Source: Faecalibacterium hattorii | Lineage (GTDB): Bacteria; Bacillota; Clostridia; Oscillospirales; Ruminococcaceae | DNA length: 64,000 nucleotides | Assembly (NCBI RefSeq): GCF_003287455.1 | Contig: NZ_PRLC01000007.1 | Span: 62,001 to 126,000, forward strand | Reading direction: 5' to 3' | Shown here: positions 7,798-15,862 of the stretch, in pieces | Position numbering within the stretch: the stretch's first letter is position 1 | Layout: each line of letters opens with the position of its first letter | Notes under the pieces: generated by a model | Told to the model about the DNA's origin: nothing | The model's input: only the letters and a program-made list of their open reading frames with translations | Databases searched by the model: none | Translations under genes and position numbers: made by a program

Positions 7798-8882
7798 TTC
7801 AGCAGGATCATCTGCAGATCTTCGACCTTACTCTGAATGTATGGGCACCTCTGTTTGTTGGCAATGGCAGCAGCTGTACCAAAAAAGAGTACATGTACAA
7901 CACCCGCAATGGCAAAGTCTCCTTTCTGGACGAGCAAAAATTTTTCAGCTTTCTGGTCGAACGCGATCTGGTGGACAAGTATGAGCAGTTTATGCTTAGT
8001 GACCAGTCCAATCTTTGGGCGTTCCTGACCAAAGACTGCGGCATTTCCGATGTGGAACTGAAAACACTGACTCGTTATCAGATTGTGGCAGGTGATGCTC
8101 TGGATGCCAAGCATTCACTGAAAGGAATCCATGCTTTCCAGCGTGATGCACAAGGGCACGCCTACATTCCCGGCAGCAGCATCAAGGGTGCGCTGCGTAC
8201 TGCATGGCTGCTGAGTGCGGTATTGGCTGACCGCAGTACCGGACACAGCCTTGCACCAAACCGCCGGGCCACCTTTCCGGAAGAGAAATATGTCAACCAG
8301 CTGCACCTGCGCACTCTGAAAGATGGAAGCATCGCTTCGGACGCTGTCAACAGCATTTTCCGCGGCATTCAGATCTCGGACAGTCTCTCAATCCCGGACA
8401 ACTGCATGATGCTGGCCGGAAAAACAGACTCCGCCACAGATGGCGGAACCCACAGCATCAACCTCTGCCGGGAATGCGTCGCACCGGGCACAGCCATCCG
8501 GTTCAAGCTGACCCTGGATCAGTCTGTTCTGAAGGGCCGCATTACAAAAGACTCTCTGCTGGAATCCATCCAACAGTTCGATGCATCCTATCAGCAGACC
8601 TACGCTCGGCATTTTACCCTGCCGCGCGGTGCCGTCAACCTGCCGCAGCAGCCCTATCTGATCCTGGGCGGCGGCTCCGGGTTCTTTGCCAAGTCGCTAG
8701 CATATCTCTATCTGGGCGAAAAAGAAGGTTTGCGCTGGACAGCAGAGCAAATGGCGCAGATGTTCCGTAAACATAAGCATGAGCGTGATGCCGAAAATGG
8801 CATTTCCCCGCACACCATGAAATATGCTCGCTTTCGTGGTCGGCTTTATCCCTATGGACATTGCGGGGTGAGTATCTTATGA
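7794..8882 (+). CDS. csm5: Csm5, crRNA 3'-end RAMP
   Basis: The 362-residue protein fits Csm5, which sits at the far end of the backbone and helps with crRNA maturation. Visible motifs are LNVWAPLFVGNG at the N-terminus, YIPGSSIKGALRTAWL in the centre and the late LGGGSGFFAKSL. It starts inside the csm4 stop (ATGA) and ends in the same way on cas6. Confidence 0.92.
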   Translation: MIQQDHLQIFDLTLNVWAPLFVGNGSSCTKKEYMYNTRNGKVSFLDEQKFFSFLVERDLVDKYEQFMLSDQSNLWAFLTKDCGISDVELKTLTRYQIVAGDALDAKHSLKGIHAFQRDAQGHAYIPGSSIKGALRTAWLLSAVLADRSTGHSLAPNRRATFPEEKYVNQLHLRTLKDGSIASDAVNSIFRGIQISDSLSIPDNCMMLAGKTDSATDGGTHSINLCRECVAPGTAIRFKLTLDQSVLKGRITKDSLLESIQQFDASYQQTYARHFTLPRGAVNLPQQPYLILGGGSGFFAKSLAYLYLGEKEGLRWTAEQMAQMFRKHKHERDAENGISPHTMKYARFRGRLYPYGHCGVSIL

Positions 8883-9634
8883 TCCAGCAGATTCAACTGG
8901 TTTTATCTCCCCCCAATGATGTGCGGATTCCCCAGTCGTGGGCCTATCGTCTGTATGGTTGGCTGATGTCACAGATTTCTTCTGAATTTGGAGAGCAGAT
9001 GCATCTGCAAGGGGAACACCCCATTGCGCATTTTCTATGTTTTTCGCCGGAAAAACAGTCTTTGATCTGGACGGTCAACCTGCTGAATGACGCTGCTCGA
9101 CAGGTAGTTTTTCCCGTTTTGGAATCTGCAAAGGAAATCCCTCTGCATGAATTGGTGTTATCTGTTTCAGAGGTCCATGTCTCTTCAGCGGTTTCTGCTG
9201 CGGAAATCATTCGTGCCGGGCGTTCCTGCAGCGAAAACCGCACGAAATTGATTTTCCAGTCGCCATGTGCCTTCAAGCAGGCCGGTCGTTATGCTATTTA
9301 CCCACAGGAAAACCTGATCCTGCAAAGTTTGATTACACATTGGAATACAACGTTCCCAGAATACGCACTTACAGATTCTGATGCGCTACAAGCTTTACAG
9401 CAGGGACTTCACATTGTGGATTACAATCTCCATACGACACGTTACCTGCTAAAAGAAACACGAATCCCGTCCTTTCTCGGAAATGTAACGGTTGAAGCTC
9501 ACCTTGCACCACCACTTCTGGAATTGTGGAATACATTGCTCTCTTTTGCACCGTATGGTGGAATCGGCATCAAAACCACGCTCGGCATGGGTGGAACAAC
9601 TACAGCTTTTCAAAAGAGAAACTTCTGTACCTGA
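8879..9634 (+). CDS. cas6: Cas6, crRNA-processing endoribonuclease
   Basis: The 251-residue protein fits the Cas6 family, which cuts the pre-crRNA within each repeat and leaves the 8-base tag. It has a two-ferredoxin length and the glycine-rich loop GIGIKTTLGMGG near the C-terminus. A histidine in MHLQGEHPIAHFLCFS is the likely region of the catalytic histidine, but which one acts is uncertain. GGGGTGAG lies seven bases before the ATG, which overlaps the csm5 stop. It is last in the operon, and no cas1 or cas2 follows. Confidence 0.88.
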   Translation: MIQQIQLVLSPPNDVRIPQSWAYRLYGWLMSQISSEFGEQMHLQGEHPIAHFLCFSPEKQSLIWTVNLLNDAARQVVFPVLESAKEIPLHELVLSVSEVHVSSAVSAAEIIRAGRSCSENRTKLIFQSPCAFKQAGRYAIYPQENLILQSLITHWNTTFPEYALTDSDALQALQQGLHIVDYNLHTTRYLLKETRIPSFLGNVTVEAHLAPPLLELWNTLLSFAPYGGIGIKTTLGMGGTTTAFQKRNFCT

Positions 9635-9844
9635 TTGTAAATTTAGGTAATCGTCTAGGAATGGCATGTACCGTAACCACCGGTCAGAGCCCTGGAATAG
9701 CGTAATATTAAAACAGCTGCTTAAGGAGCCATGAGAGTCGGTCTATCAACTGATAATCACAATACCACGCAAGCCCCTGCTGAGTGGTGGCATTGTGAAC
9801 AGCTCCAAGGGGAGCTTTGGTCTGGGACAGCGTAGTGTGAAAAG
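9635..9844. other. Non-coding stretch after the csm operon
   Basis: I see no intact gene here, no clear terminator for the csm operon, and no repeat. Broken gene remnants follow. Confidence 0.5.
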
Positions 9845-9985
9845 CTGGACCAGTTCTCCGTCCCCAAATACGAGTTTGCGGTGGGCACCGCCATCCACAA
9901 CGTGGTGCAGGACCTGATGACCCCGGAGGATGCCAGCCGCATGGCACAAGCTCTTTACGATGCCGCCGACCCGGTTTCTCGTTAA
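9845..9985 (+). pseudogene. 47-codon gene remnant, origin unknown
   Basis: An open frame from 9845 to the TAA at 9985 reads as ordinary protein (LDQFSVPKYEFAVGTAIHNV...DLMTPEDASRMAQALYDAA) but has no start codon. It looks like the C-terminus of a truncated gene. I do not recognise the family. It lies among other mobile-element debris and just before a terminator. Confidence 0.5.
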
Positions 9986-10053
9986 GTGGGCAGTAGATGC
10001 CGCACAAAAAATTTTGATACCAAGCACTGTTTTCCGTCCAATAAAATTCCCGT

Positions 10054-10078
10054 GCTGCCTTCGGGCGGCTTTTGTTTT
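10054..10078 (+). terminator. Terminator after the gene remnant
   Basis: GCTGCC-TTCG-GGCGGC followed by TTTTGTTTT. It presumably served the gene whose tail remains at 9845-9985. Confidence 0.75.
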
Positions 10079-10183
10079 AGCATATAAACCGTTCCATGCG
10101 GACGGTTAATCCACGATTTTAGCACTCCCAAGCTTCGTACTTTTTATACGGCGAAAAGGATTATAATTTTCTGCGTAGTACGG

Positions 10184-10189
10184 TATAAT
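10184..10189 (+). promoter_or_regulatory. -10 box before the XRE remnant
   Basis: TATAAT lies 37 bases before the GTG start of the XRE remnant. Copies of GTAC with TTCGTAC (about 10134) and GTACGAA (about 10204) flank it and might be an old operator. The -35 box is not clear. Confidence 0.35.
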
Positions 10190-10225
10190 AGGCAAAAGTT
10201 TACTGTACGAAAGTGAGGAGTGGCG

Positions 10226-10534
10226 GTGGACAACATTCTGAACACTATAACCGCCTACCGTAAAGAACGCAAATGGTCGCTTTACGATTTGGCAACTCAT
10301 GCGGGGATGAAATCGATCACCATTTCCACATGGTATAACAACAGTGCGACCCCGTCCATTCCTTCGCTTGTAAAGATCTGCGATGCCTTTTAGATTACAC
10401 TTTCTGAGTTTTTTGCTAAGGCAGAGGGAAGTGAGTCTACCCCGGTGGTACTTACGTCTCAGCAAATGCAGATTATTGATCGGTGGCCGGTGCTGCGTCC
10501 CGACCAGCAGGAAGCTGTTTTGAATTTACTGAAT
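10226..10534 (+). pseudogene. XRE-family regulator, broken by a stop codon
   Basis: A GTG start with GAGGAG upstream opens a helix-turn-helix protein (NILNTITAYRKERKWSLYDL, then THAGMKSITISTWYNN), typical of short XRE regulators on mobile elements. Codon 56 is TAG (10391-10393), where the family usually has a glycine in CDAF-G-ITLSEFF. The frame continues afterwards as good family sequence (ITLSEFFAKAEG, LRPDQQEAVLNLLN) up to about 10534, where integrase sequence begins in another frame. It is therefore both nonsense-mutated and truncated. Confidence 0.8.
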
Positions 10535-10536
10535 GT

Positions 10537-11055
10537 ACCATACATATTTCCAAATCGCTTCTGGTATTCAAAGATTACGGCTACCAGTTGACTACTACAA
10601 AGGAAAGCAACATCCGGGATGTGGACGTTGCTCCAGAGTACATGGACTTCCTCAAAGAATATTATAAGTATTGGAAGTCCCAGAAAAAATTGATGGGAGG
10701 AAGTTGGCAGAAAAGCCTTGATAAGAAAAGTTCCCAGTATGCGCCCTCGCTCCTTGCCCTTCGGGGAACGGACTTCGTGATCTGCAACGACCACGGATTT
10801 CCTATCAACCCGGACAGCTACGGCGCACTGGTTCGCAGGATCGAACAGCGGGCAGGCATTGAAGGGCTGCATCCTCATATGTTTCGGCACACTTTTGTGA
10901 GCATCCTCTTGTCCAACCCGGAGATCGGCGTGGCAACGGTGGCCGCAGAAACCGGACACGCACAGCCCAGTACGACCCTTGCGATCTATACGCAGGTCTA
11001 TGACAAGCGGCGCAAAGAAATTCGCAGCCAAATGAGCAAGGAACTGTACGAATGA
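10537..11055 (+). pseudogene. Tyrosine integrase, C-terminal catalytic part only
   Basis: From about 10537 the frame reads as the catalytic half of a Tn916/phage-type tyrosine recombinase: ISKSLLVFKDYGYQLTTTKE, then LHPHMFRHTFVSILL (HxxR), ETGHAQPSTTLAIYTQVYD with the nucleophile tyrosine. The core-binding domain and first catalytic arginine are missing. The sequence before it belongs to the XRE remnant, so a deletion joined the two. It ends 41 bp before the tRNA 3' end, the usual place of an integrase beside its attachment site. It should be inactive. Confidence 0.85.
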
Positions 11056-11065
11056 GCAAAAAAGA

Positions 11066-11096
11066 AGCACGAAGGCCGGAACCTTCGTGCTATTTT
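11066..11096. terminator. Bidirectional terminator between integrase remnant and tRNA
   Basis: AGCACGAAGG (11066-11075) pairs with CCTTCGTGCT (11082-11091). TATTTT follows on the + strand and TCTTTTTT on the minus strand, so it can end both the integrase remnant and the tRNA transcript. Confidence 0.85.
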
Positions 11097-11172
11097 GGTG
11101 GGTCAGGCAGGACTTGAACCCGCGACCAAGCGGTTATGAGCCGCCAGCTCTGACCAACTGAGCTACTGACCC
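11096..11172 (-). tRNA. tRNA with CAU anticodon, probably tRNA-Ile2
   Basis: On the minus strand GGGTCAG (5') pairs with CTGACCC (3'), and all four arms fold, with anticodon loop CTCATAA and an encoded CCA end. CAU is read as Met unless its C34 is changed to lysidine by TilS. The stretch CTCATAACCGCTTGGTCGC closely resembles E. coli tRNA-Ile2 (ileX) rather than elongator tRNA-Met, so Ile2 is preferred. The 3' end points at the integrase remnant, so it is a likely integration site. Confidence 0.85.
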
Positions 11173-11254
11173 GCAGAGCGCCGCCGCATCCGGGCGGAGT
11201 GCTACAGGATAGTATAACAAAAAAGACGGGAAATGAAAAGCGATTTTTGCAAAA

Positions 11255-11674
11255 TTATTTGGTGCGGTGGGCATCCAGCTTCTGCATCAGGAAGCGGTCC
11301 AGCATTTCCTGCGGGAAGAGCGGCTCCTTGTAACCGAAGGCCTCCCGGATGAAGATGAGGGTGACGACGGTCTGGCGGCCGGGGTCGAGCCGGAGGGTGT
11401 ACAGGGTATCCAGCGGCTGCTGGGTGGGCTGGTGGAGCGTCAGGTGGAGCAGGAAGCCGCCGTCGTTCTCGCGGCGGCACTCGTACACGAACTCGTCGGT
11501 GTCCTTATGTTCGTCGAGGCGGTCAAAGCAGTCGTCCAGCGGCAGGTCGGTGCGGAACTCGCTCAGGCCGGTGGGGCCGTACTGGCTACGGCGGGTGTTC
11601 TCCCGCCGGGTGAGCAGCAGGACGATGGCCCCCAGCGCCACCGCCAGCAGAATGATGGAAAAGACAGCGTTCAT
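11255..11674 (-). CDS. Membrane-anchored protein of unknown function
   Basis: The 139-residue protein has one N-terminal membrane segment (FSIILLAVALGAIVLLL) and a soluble domain with acidic and aromatic strands (DEFVYECRRENDGGFLLHLT). AGGAGGG precedes the ATG. I do not recognise a family. It is divergent from the next gene and shares with it a short intergenic region. Confidence 0.7.
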   Translation of the reverse strand: MNAVFSIILLAVALGAIVLLLTRRENTRRSQYGPTGLSEFRTDLPLDDCFDRLDEHKDTDEFVYECRRENDGGFLLHLTLHQPTQQPLDTLYTLRLDPGRQTVVTLIFIREAFGYKEPLFPQEMLDRFLMQKLDAHRTK

Positions 11675-11710
11675 GTCGCCCTCCTGAGTTTTTGATGAGA
11701 GTTTTCCTTA

Positions 11711-11744
11711 TTGTAACACAACACGCGGGAAATTGTGTTATAAT
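11711..11744. promoter_or_regulatory. Divergent promoter region with an inverted repeat
   Basis: TAACACAA (11714-11721) and TTGTGTTA (11733-11740) form an inverted repeat. TATAAT (11739-11744) fits a + strand -10 box for the gene at 11805, and TACAAT on the minus strand fits the gene at 11255-11674. A shared operator is possible. Confidence 0.4.
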
Positions 11745-11804
11745 ATTTGAAAAATTCCAAATTTTACGGCGGCCCGTGCCGGTCTCACGGGCGGGAGGTT
11801 CCTC

Positions 11805-12299
11805 ATGAAATTGAAATTCACCCACAAGACATGGTACTTTTTCCTGCTGTGCGCGGCGGCGGCTTCGATGCTGAACGGCTTTGCGGTGCTGGGCGGGATG
11901 GACTTCTCCTTCTTGGAGATGATCGCATTCTGCATCACGGGCATCACCGTCCTGTTTCTGGCGGCGGAAAAGGGCAGCCCGGCCAAGGAGAAGCGGAATT
12001 ATTTCTGCGTCTTCGTGGTGCTGATGCTCAGCTATGTGGTCAACGGCTGGGCGGCGTACATCTGCTCGGCGCTGGTCTGGCCTGCCCTGCTGGGGCTGGA
12101 ATACCAGAAGGGCAAGCCCATCCAGCGGCAGCTGCAGCTCGTGGGCGCGGCGGAAGTGCTCCACCTGATGTTCGTACTGCTGACGGTCTACGGCGGCATG
12201 ACGAATCTGAGCTTCTGGGCCAACCTGCTCTGGGTGCTGCTGGCCTGTGCCCGCGGCTGGGCCGCGCTGAGCCTGTATAAGATGCAGGAGGACGCATGA
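11805..12299 (+). CDS. Small polytopic membrane protein
   Basis: The 164-residue protein has about five hydrophobic segments, including WYFFLLCAAAASMLNGFAV and FCITGITVLFLAA. No catalytic motif or known family is visible. GGGAGG lies before the ATG. Its end overlaps the next gene as ATGA, so both are probably co-transcribed. Confidence 0.7.
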   Translation: MKLKFTHKTWYFFLLCAAAASMLNGFAVLGGMDFSFLEMIAFCITGITVLFLAAEKGSPAKEKRNYFCVFVVLMLSYVVNGWAAYICSALVWPALLGLEYQKGKPIQRQLQLVGAAEVLHLMFVLLTVYGGMTNLSFWANLLWVLLACARGWAALSLYKMQEDA

Positions 12300-13579
12300 C
12301 CCAGCGGCGGAGAGCTCCACGCCGCCGGAAAAAGATCCGGCGGCGGGTGTTTCTGGCAGGGCTCGGCGGGGCCGCACTTGCCGCCGGAGCGTATATTGTG
12401 CACCATTCTATCCAAAATGGAACCGAGTCGAAGTCTCCGACCGCCCCGGAAGCGGCACCGGAACCGAACCCGGCCCTGCCCTCCGGCGAGTGGCGGGCCG
12501 TCTGGGTGAGCTATCTGGAATGGGCGCGGATGGACTTTTCCTCCGAGGAGGCCTTCCGCACCGCCGCTGCGGAGCTGCTGGACAACTGCGCCGCGCTGGG
12601 GCTGAACACGGTCATCGCGCAGGTGCGGCCCTTTGGGGATGCGCTGTACGAGAGCAGCCTGTTCCCGTGGAGCCATCTCTGCACCGGGACGCAGGGGCAG
12701 GGCCCCGGCTTTGACCCGCTGGATGTGCTGGTGACGGAGGCCCACGGGCGGGGGCTTTCGCTGGAAGCGTGGGTGAACCCCTACCGGCTGAAGAGTTCCG
12801 CCGCCATGCCGCCCAGCATTGCGGACACGAACCTGATGAACACCCACCCGGAGTGGTGCTGCACCGTGGGAGACGGGGTCTACCTGAACCCCGCCGTCCC
12901 GGAAGCGGCGGCCTATGTGGTGCAAGGCGTGGCCGAACTGGTGGAAAAGTACGCCGTGGACGGCATCCACTTCGACGACTATTTTTACCCCACCACGGAC
13001 GCCTCCCTTGACGCGGCCCAGTTCGCGGCCAGCGGAGAGGCCGACCTCGCCGATTGGCGGCGGGCGAACGTGACGGCCCTTGTCAAAGCGGCCCGCGACG
13101 CCGTGAAGGCTGCTGACCCGACCCTGCGCTTCGGCATCAGCCCGCAGGGCAACCCGGACAACGACCTTGCCACCCAGTACAGCGATGTTTACGGCTGGCT
13201 GGCGGCCTCCGGCGAAGAGGCCGTGGTGGACTATCTCTGCCCCCAAATTTACTGGGGCTACGGCTACCAATTGCAGTCGGGCAGCACCCGCTTTGCCTTT
13301 GAGAATATCGTGCCGGAGTGGCTGGGCATGGCCCGCGCGGCGAATGTGGCGCTTTATTTCGGCCTTGGAGCCTACCGGGTCGGCGTGGGCGACGGCGGCG
13401 CCAACGAGGACAGCACGAGCCAGTGGGCCACCGGCAGCGCCTTGGCCCGGCAGGTGGCCGACCTGCGCCGCTGGGGCGCACAGGGCTGGGCACTTTACCG
13501 GTACGATTCCCTCTTCGGCCCGGCGCAGAACGACCTTGCCGCCGCCGAGCGGGCAGCGCTGGCGGAGGGAAACGGCTGA
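12296..13579 (+). CDS. Family-10-like glycosyl hydrolase (GHL10/YngK type), exported
   Basis: The 427-residue protein matches the GHL10 group of TIM-barrel proteins, thought to act on cell-wall or other extracellular glycans. Motifs are WRAVWVSYLEWARM at the start of the domain, NTVIAQVRPFGDALYESSLF, LEAWVNPYRL, and VDGIHFDDYFYP with the likely catalytic acids. Residues 14-34 read RRRVFLAGLGGAALAAGAY, which fits a twin-arginine signal or anchor. The genome has Tat genes at 27.7-29.3 kb. No lipobox or clear cleavage site is seen, so it may stay anchored. It overlaps the preceding membrane gene by four bases. Confidence 0.82.
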   Translation: MTQRRRAPRRRKKIRRRVFLAGLGGAALAAGAYIVHHSIQNGTESKSPTAPEAAPEPNPALPSGEWRAVWVSYLEWARMDFSSEEAFRTAAAELLDNCAALGLNTVIAQVRPFGDALYESSLFPWSHLCTGTQGQGPGFDPLDVLVTEAHGRGLSLEAWVNPYRLKSSAAMPPSIADTNLMNTHPEWCCTVGDGVYLNPAVPEAAAYVVQGVAELVEKYAVDGIHFDDYFYPTTDASLDAAQFAASGEADLADWRRANVTALVKAARDAVKAADPTLRFGISPQGNPDNDLATQYSDVYGWLAASGEEAVVDYLCPQIYWGYGYQLQSGSTRFAFENIVPEWLGMARAANVALYFGLGAYRVGVGDGGANEDSTSQWATGSALARQVADLRRWGAQGWALYRYDSLFGPAQNDLAAAERAALAEGNG

Positions 13580-13606
13580 TGGGTCGATCCTGTCTTTCCC
13601 TTTTCG

Positions 13607-13635
13607 TTGACAAAACTGCGCTGAACAGTTAAACT
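13607..13635 (+). promoter_or_regulatory. Promoter of gltX
   Basis: A perfect -35 TTGACA (13607-13612) is followed, 17 bases on, by TAAACT (13630-13635). The gltX start is about 50 bases downstream. Confidence 0.6.
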
Positions 13636-13687
13636 AAGGGGTAGCGATTCGCAAATTGATTTGTCGATATAGATAAGGAGCGTTTTT

Positions 13688-15157
13688 ATGCCGAGCAACA
13701 AAGTCCGCACCCGTTTTGCCCCCTCGCCCACCGGCTATATGCACGTTGGCAACCTGCGCACCGCGCTGTACACCTACCTAATGGCCAAGCACGAGGACGG
13801 CACCTTCATCCTCCGCATCGAGGATACCGATCAGGGCCGCTATGTGGAAGGCGCCGTGGACGTCATCTATAACACCCTGCGCGAAGCGGGCCTGAACTGG
13901 GACGAAGGCCCGGACATCGGCGGCCCGGTGGGCCCCTATGTCCAGAGCGAACGGATGGGCATGTTCAAGCAGTATGCCGAGCAGCTCGTCGCCGAGGGCA
14001 AAGCCTACTACTGCTTCTGCACCGAGGAGCGGCTGGAAGCCCTCCACGCCGAGCAGCGCGCCCGCGGCGAGATGACCCACTACGACGGCTGCTGCCGCGA
14101 CCTGCCCGAAGAGGAGGTCAAGAAGCGTCTGGCTGCCGGGGAGCCTTATGTCATCCGCCAGAAGATCCCCCGCACCGGCATCACCGGCTTCGATGATGTG
14201 GTCTACGGCCACATCGAGGTCGAGAACAGCGAGATGGACGACCAGATCCTCATTAAGACCGACGGCATGCCCACCTACAACTTCGCCAACGTCGTGGACG
14301 ATCACCTGATGGGCATCACCCACGTCATCCGCGGCAGTGAGTATCTGTCCTCCACCCCCAAGTACAATCTGCTGTATCAGGCCTTCGGCTGGGAGATCCC
14401 CACCTACATCCACTGCCCGCCGGTCATGAAGGATGCCCAGAACAAGCTGTCCAAGCGCAACGGCGATGCCAGCTATCAGGATCTGCGCGCCAAGGGCTAC
14501 CTGAGCGCCGCCATCCTGAACTATATCTGTCTGCTGGGCTGGAGCCCCAAGGGCGAGTACGCCGAGCAGGAGATCTTCTCCCTCGACGAGCTGCGCAAGG
14601 TCTGGAGTCCGGACGGCATCTCCAAATCCCCCGCCATCTTTGACCCCCTCAAGCTGCGGGCCATCAACGCGGAGTACATCCGCCGCCTGAGCCCGGAGGA
14701 CTTCCTCGCCGCCGCCGAGCCGTGGATCGATCAGGCCGTGCACACCCCCATCGACAAGAAGCTCCTCTGTGCGAACCTCCAGCCCCGGTGCGAAGTGCTG
14801 GGCGAGATCCCGGAGCAGCTGGACTTCTTCGACGCCATGCCGGAGTACGATGTGAGCCTGTACGCCAACAAAAAGCAGAAAACCACCCCCGAATCCGCTA
14901 AGGAGGCGCTGGAGGCCCTGCTGCCCGTGCTGAGCGACGAGGCTCTGGACTTCACGAACCGCGACGCCGTCTTCGACGCCTGCAAGGCCAAGGCCGAGGA
15001 GCTGGGCAAGAAGAACGGCTGGCTGCTCTACCCGCTGGGCATCGCCCTCTCCGGCAAGCAGCGCACCCCCGGCGGCGGCACCGACCTCGCCTGCATGATG
15101 GGCCGCGAGACCATCCTCGCCCGCGTGAAGGCCGCCATCGAGAAGCTGAACGGGTAA
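13688..15157 (+). CDS. gltX: Glutamyl-tRNA synthetase
   Basis: The 489-residue class I synthetase charges tRNA-Glu. The HIGH-type motif is in PSPTGYMHVGNLRTALY near residue 10, and the KMSKS-type motif is KLSKRNG near residue 254. The length and C-terminal anticodon-binding region are usual. AAGGAG is correctly placed upstream and a strong promoter precedes it. Whether it is discriminating or charges tRNA-Gln too cannot be told from the window. Confidence 0.97.
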   Translation: MPSNKVRTRFAPSPTGYMHVGNLRTALYTYLMAKHEDGTFILRIEDTDQGRYVEGAVDVIYNTLREAGLNWDEGPDIGGPVGPYVQSERMGMFKQYAEQLVAEGKAYYCFCTEERLEALHAEQRARGEMTHYDGCCRDLPEEEVKKRLAAGEPYVIRQKIPRTGITGFDDVVYGHIEVENSEMDDQILIKTDGMPTYNFANVVDDHLMGITHVIRGSEYLSSTPKYNLLYQAFGWEIPTYIHCPPVMKDAQNKLSKRNGDASYQDLRAKGYLSAAILNYICLLGWSPKGEYAEQEIFSLDELRKVWSPDGISKSPAIFDPLKLRAINAEYIRRLSPEDFLAAAEPWIDQAVHTPIDKKLLCANLQPRCEVLGEIPEQLDFFDAMPEYDVSLYANKKQKTTPESAKEALEALLPVLSDEALDFTNRDAVFDACKAKAEELGKKNGWLLYPLGIALSGKQRTPGGGTDLACMMGRETILARVKAAIEKLNG

Positions 15158-15208
15158 GTTTTTGTTGCTTCCCCATTTTTAAGAAAACAATACCGGGAGG
15201 GATTTTTC

Positions 15209-15481
15209 ATGATGTATCCGTTTATGACATTGGACGACAACACCGAGATCGTTCATTCGGAAATGCTTCCGGACCAGCGTGTAAAGGTCTACTTTGAAAA
15301 ACCGGACGCGAAGGATTGTTTTCATTCTGCTGTCTGCTATCTGCCCGACTATACATGGACGGATATCAGCGGCTTCACCCCCGAAGAGATCGGGCGCTAC
15401 CAGAAATTCCTTGAGACCACGGCACATCTTATTTTGCAGTTCTCCAAAGAAGGAGGCGTAGAGAATGCCGCAGGTTTTTAA
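15209..15481 (+). CDS. Small partner protein of the DUF4160 gene
   Basis: The 90-residue soluble protein has no motif I can name. GGGAGG precedes the paired ATGs at 15209 and 15212. It overlaps the DUF4160 gene by 17 bases. Such two-gene units are frequent in Firmicutes and resemble toxin-antitoxin pairs in layout, but no such activity is established here. Confidence 0.65.
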   Translation: MMYPFMTLDDNTEIVHSEMLPDQRVKVYFEKPDAKDCFHSAVCYLPDYTWTDISGFTPEEIGRYQKFLETTAHLILQFSKEGGVENAAGF

Positions 15482-15743
15482 GATCGGCTCCTACTGGGTC
15501 TATTTCTGGGCCAACGAAAACGACCCGCTAGAACCCATTCATGTGCATGTATCGCAGGGAGCCCCCAGCAGCAATGCCACGAAGATCTGGATCACACGGG
15601 CCGGAAAATGTTATCTATGCCACAACAATTCAGGCATTCCGCCGCGTGTGCTGCGGAACATCATGGCGATCATTGAAGCCCGAAGCGAAGAAGTCATTGC
15701 CAAATGGAAGAACTTCTTTGGTGAGGTGCGGTATTTCTGCTGA
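15465..15743 (+). CDS. DUF4160 protein
   Basis: The 92-residue protein carries the DUF4160 signature: MPQVFKIGSYWVYFWANEN, then EPIHVHVSQG and a C-terminal helix. GGAGGCG precedes the ATG inside the upstream gene. DUF4160 is often paired with a second small gene, as here, and function is unknown. It ends about 90 bases before a terminator-like hairpin. Confidence 0.8.
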   Translation: MPQVFKIGSYWVYFWANENDPLEPIHVHVSQGAPSSNATKIWITRAGKCYLCHNNSGIPPRVLRNIMAIIEARSEEVIAKWKNFFGEVRYFC

Positions 15744-15835
15744 TTTAGCAAACTTCCCCGCACGCCCCCAAAAAACGCCCTGCGGCCGCGCTACAGTATA
15801 TGCAAGCGGCGCGGGAAACAGAACAACGACAAAAG

Positions 15836-15862
15836 ATCCCCGCCGGAAAGCGGGGATTTTTC
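15836..15862 (+). terminator. Hairpin terminator directly before spoIIE
   Basis: ATCCCCGC-CGGAAA-GCGGGGAT followed by TTTTTC ends one base before the spoIIE ATG at 15863. It can end the DUF4160 unit, or it could mask the spoIIE ribosome site, because no other Shine-Dalgarno sequence is present. Confidence 0.65.

Noticed and set aside
11096-11172. Elongator tRNA-Met for the CAU tRNA
   Set aside because: The anticodon arm and variable region match tRNA-Ile2 much better; still, experimental proof of lysidine is lacking, so the call is given as probable.
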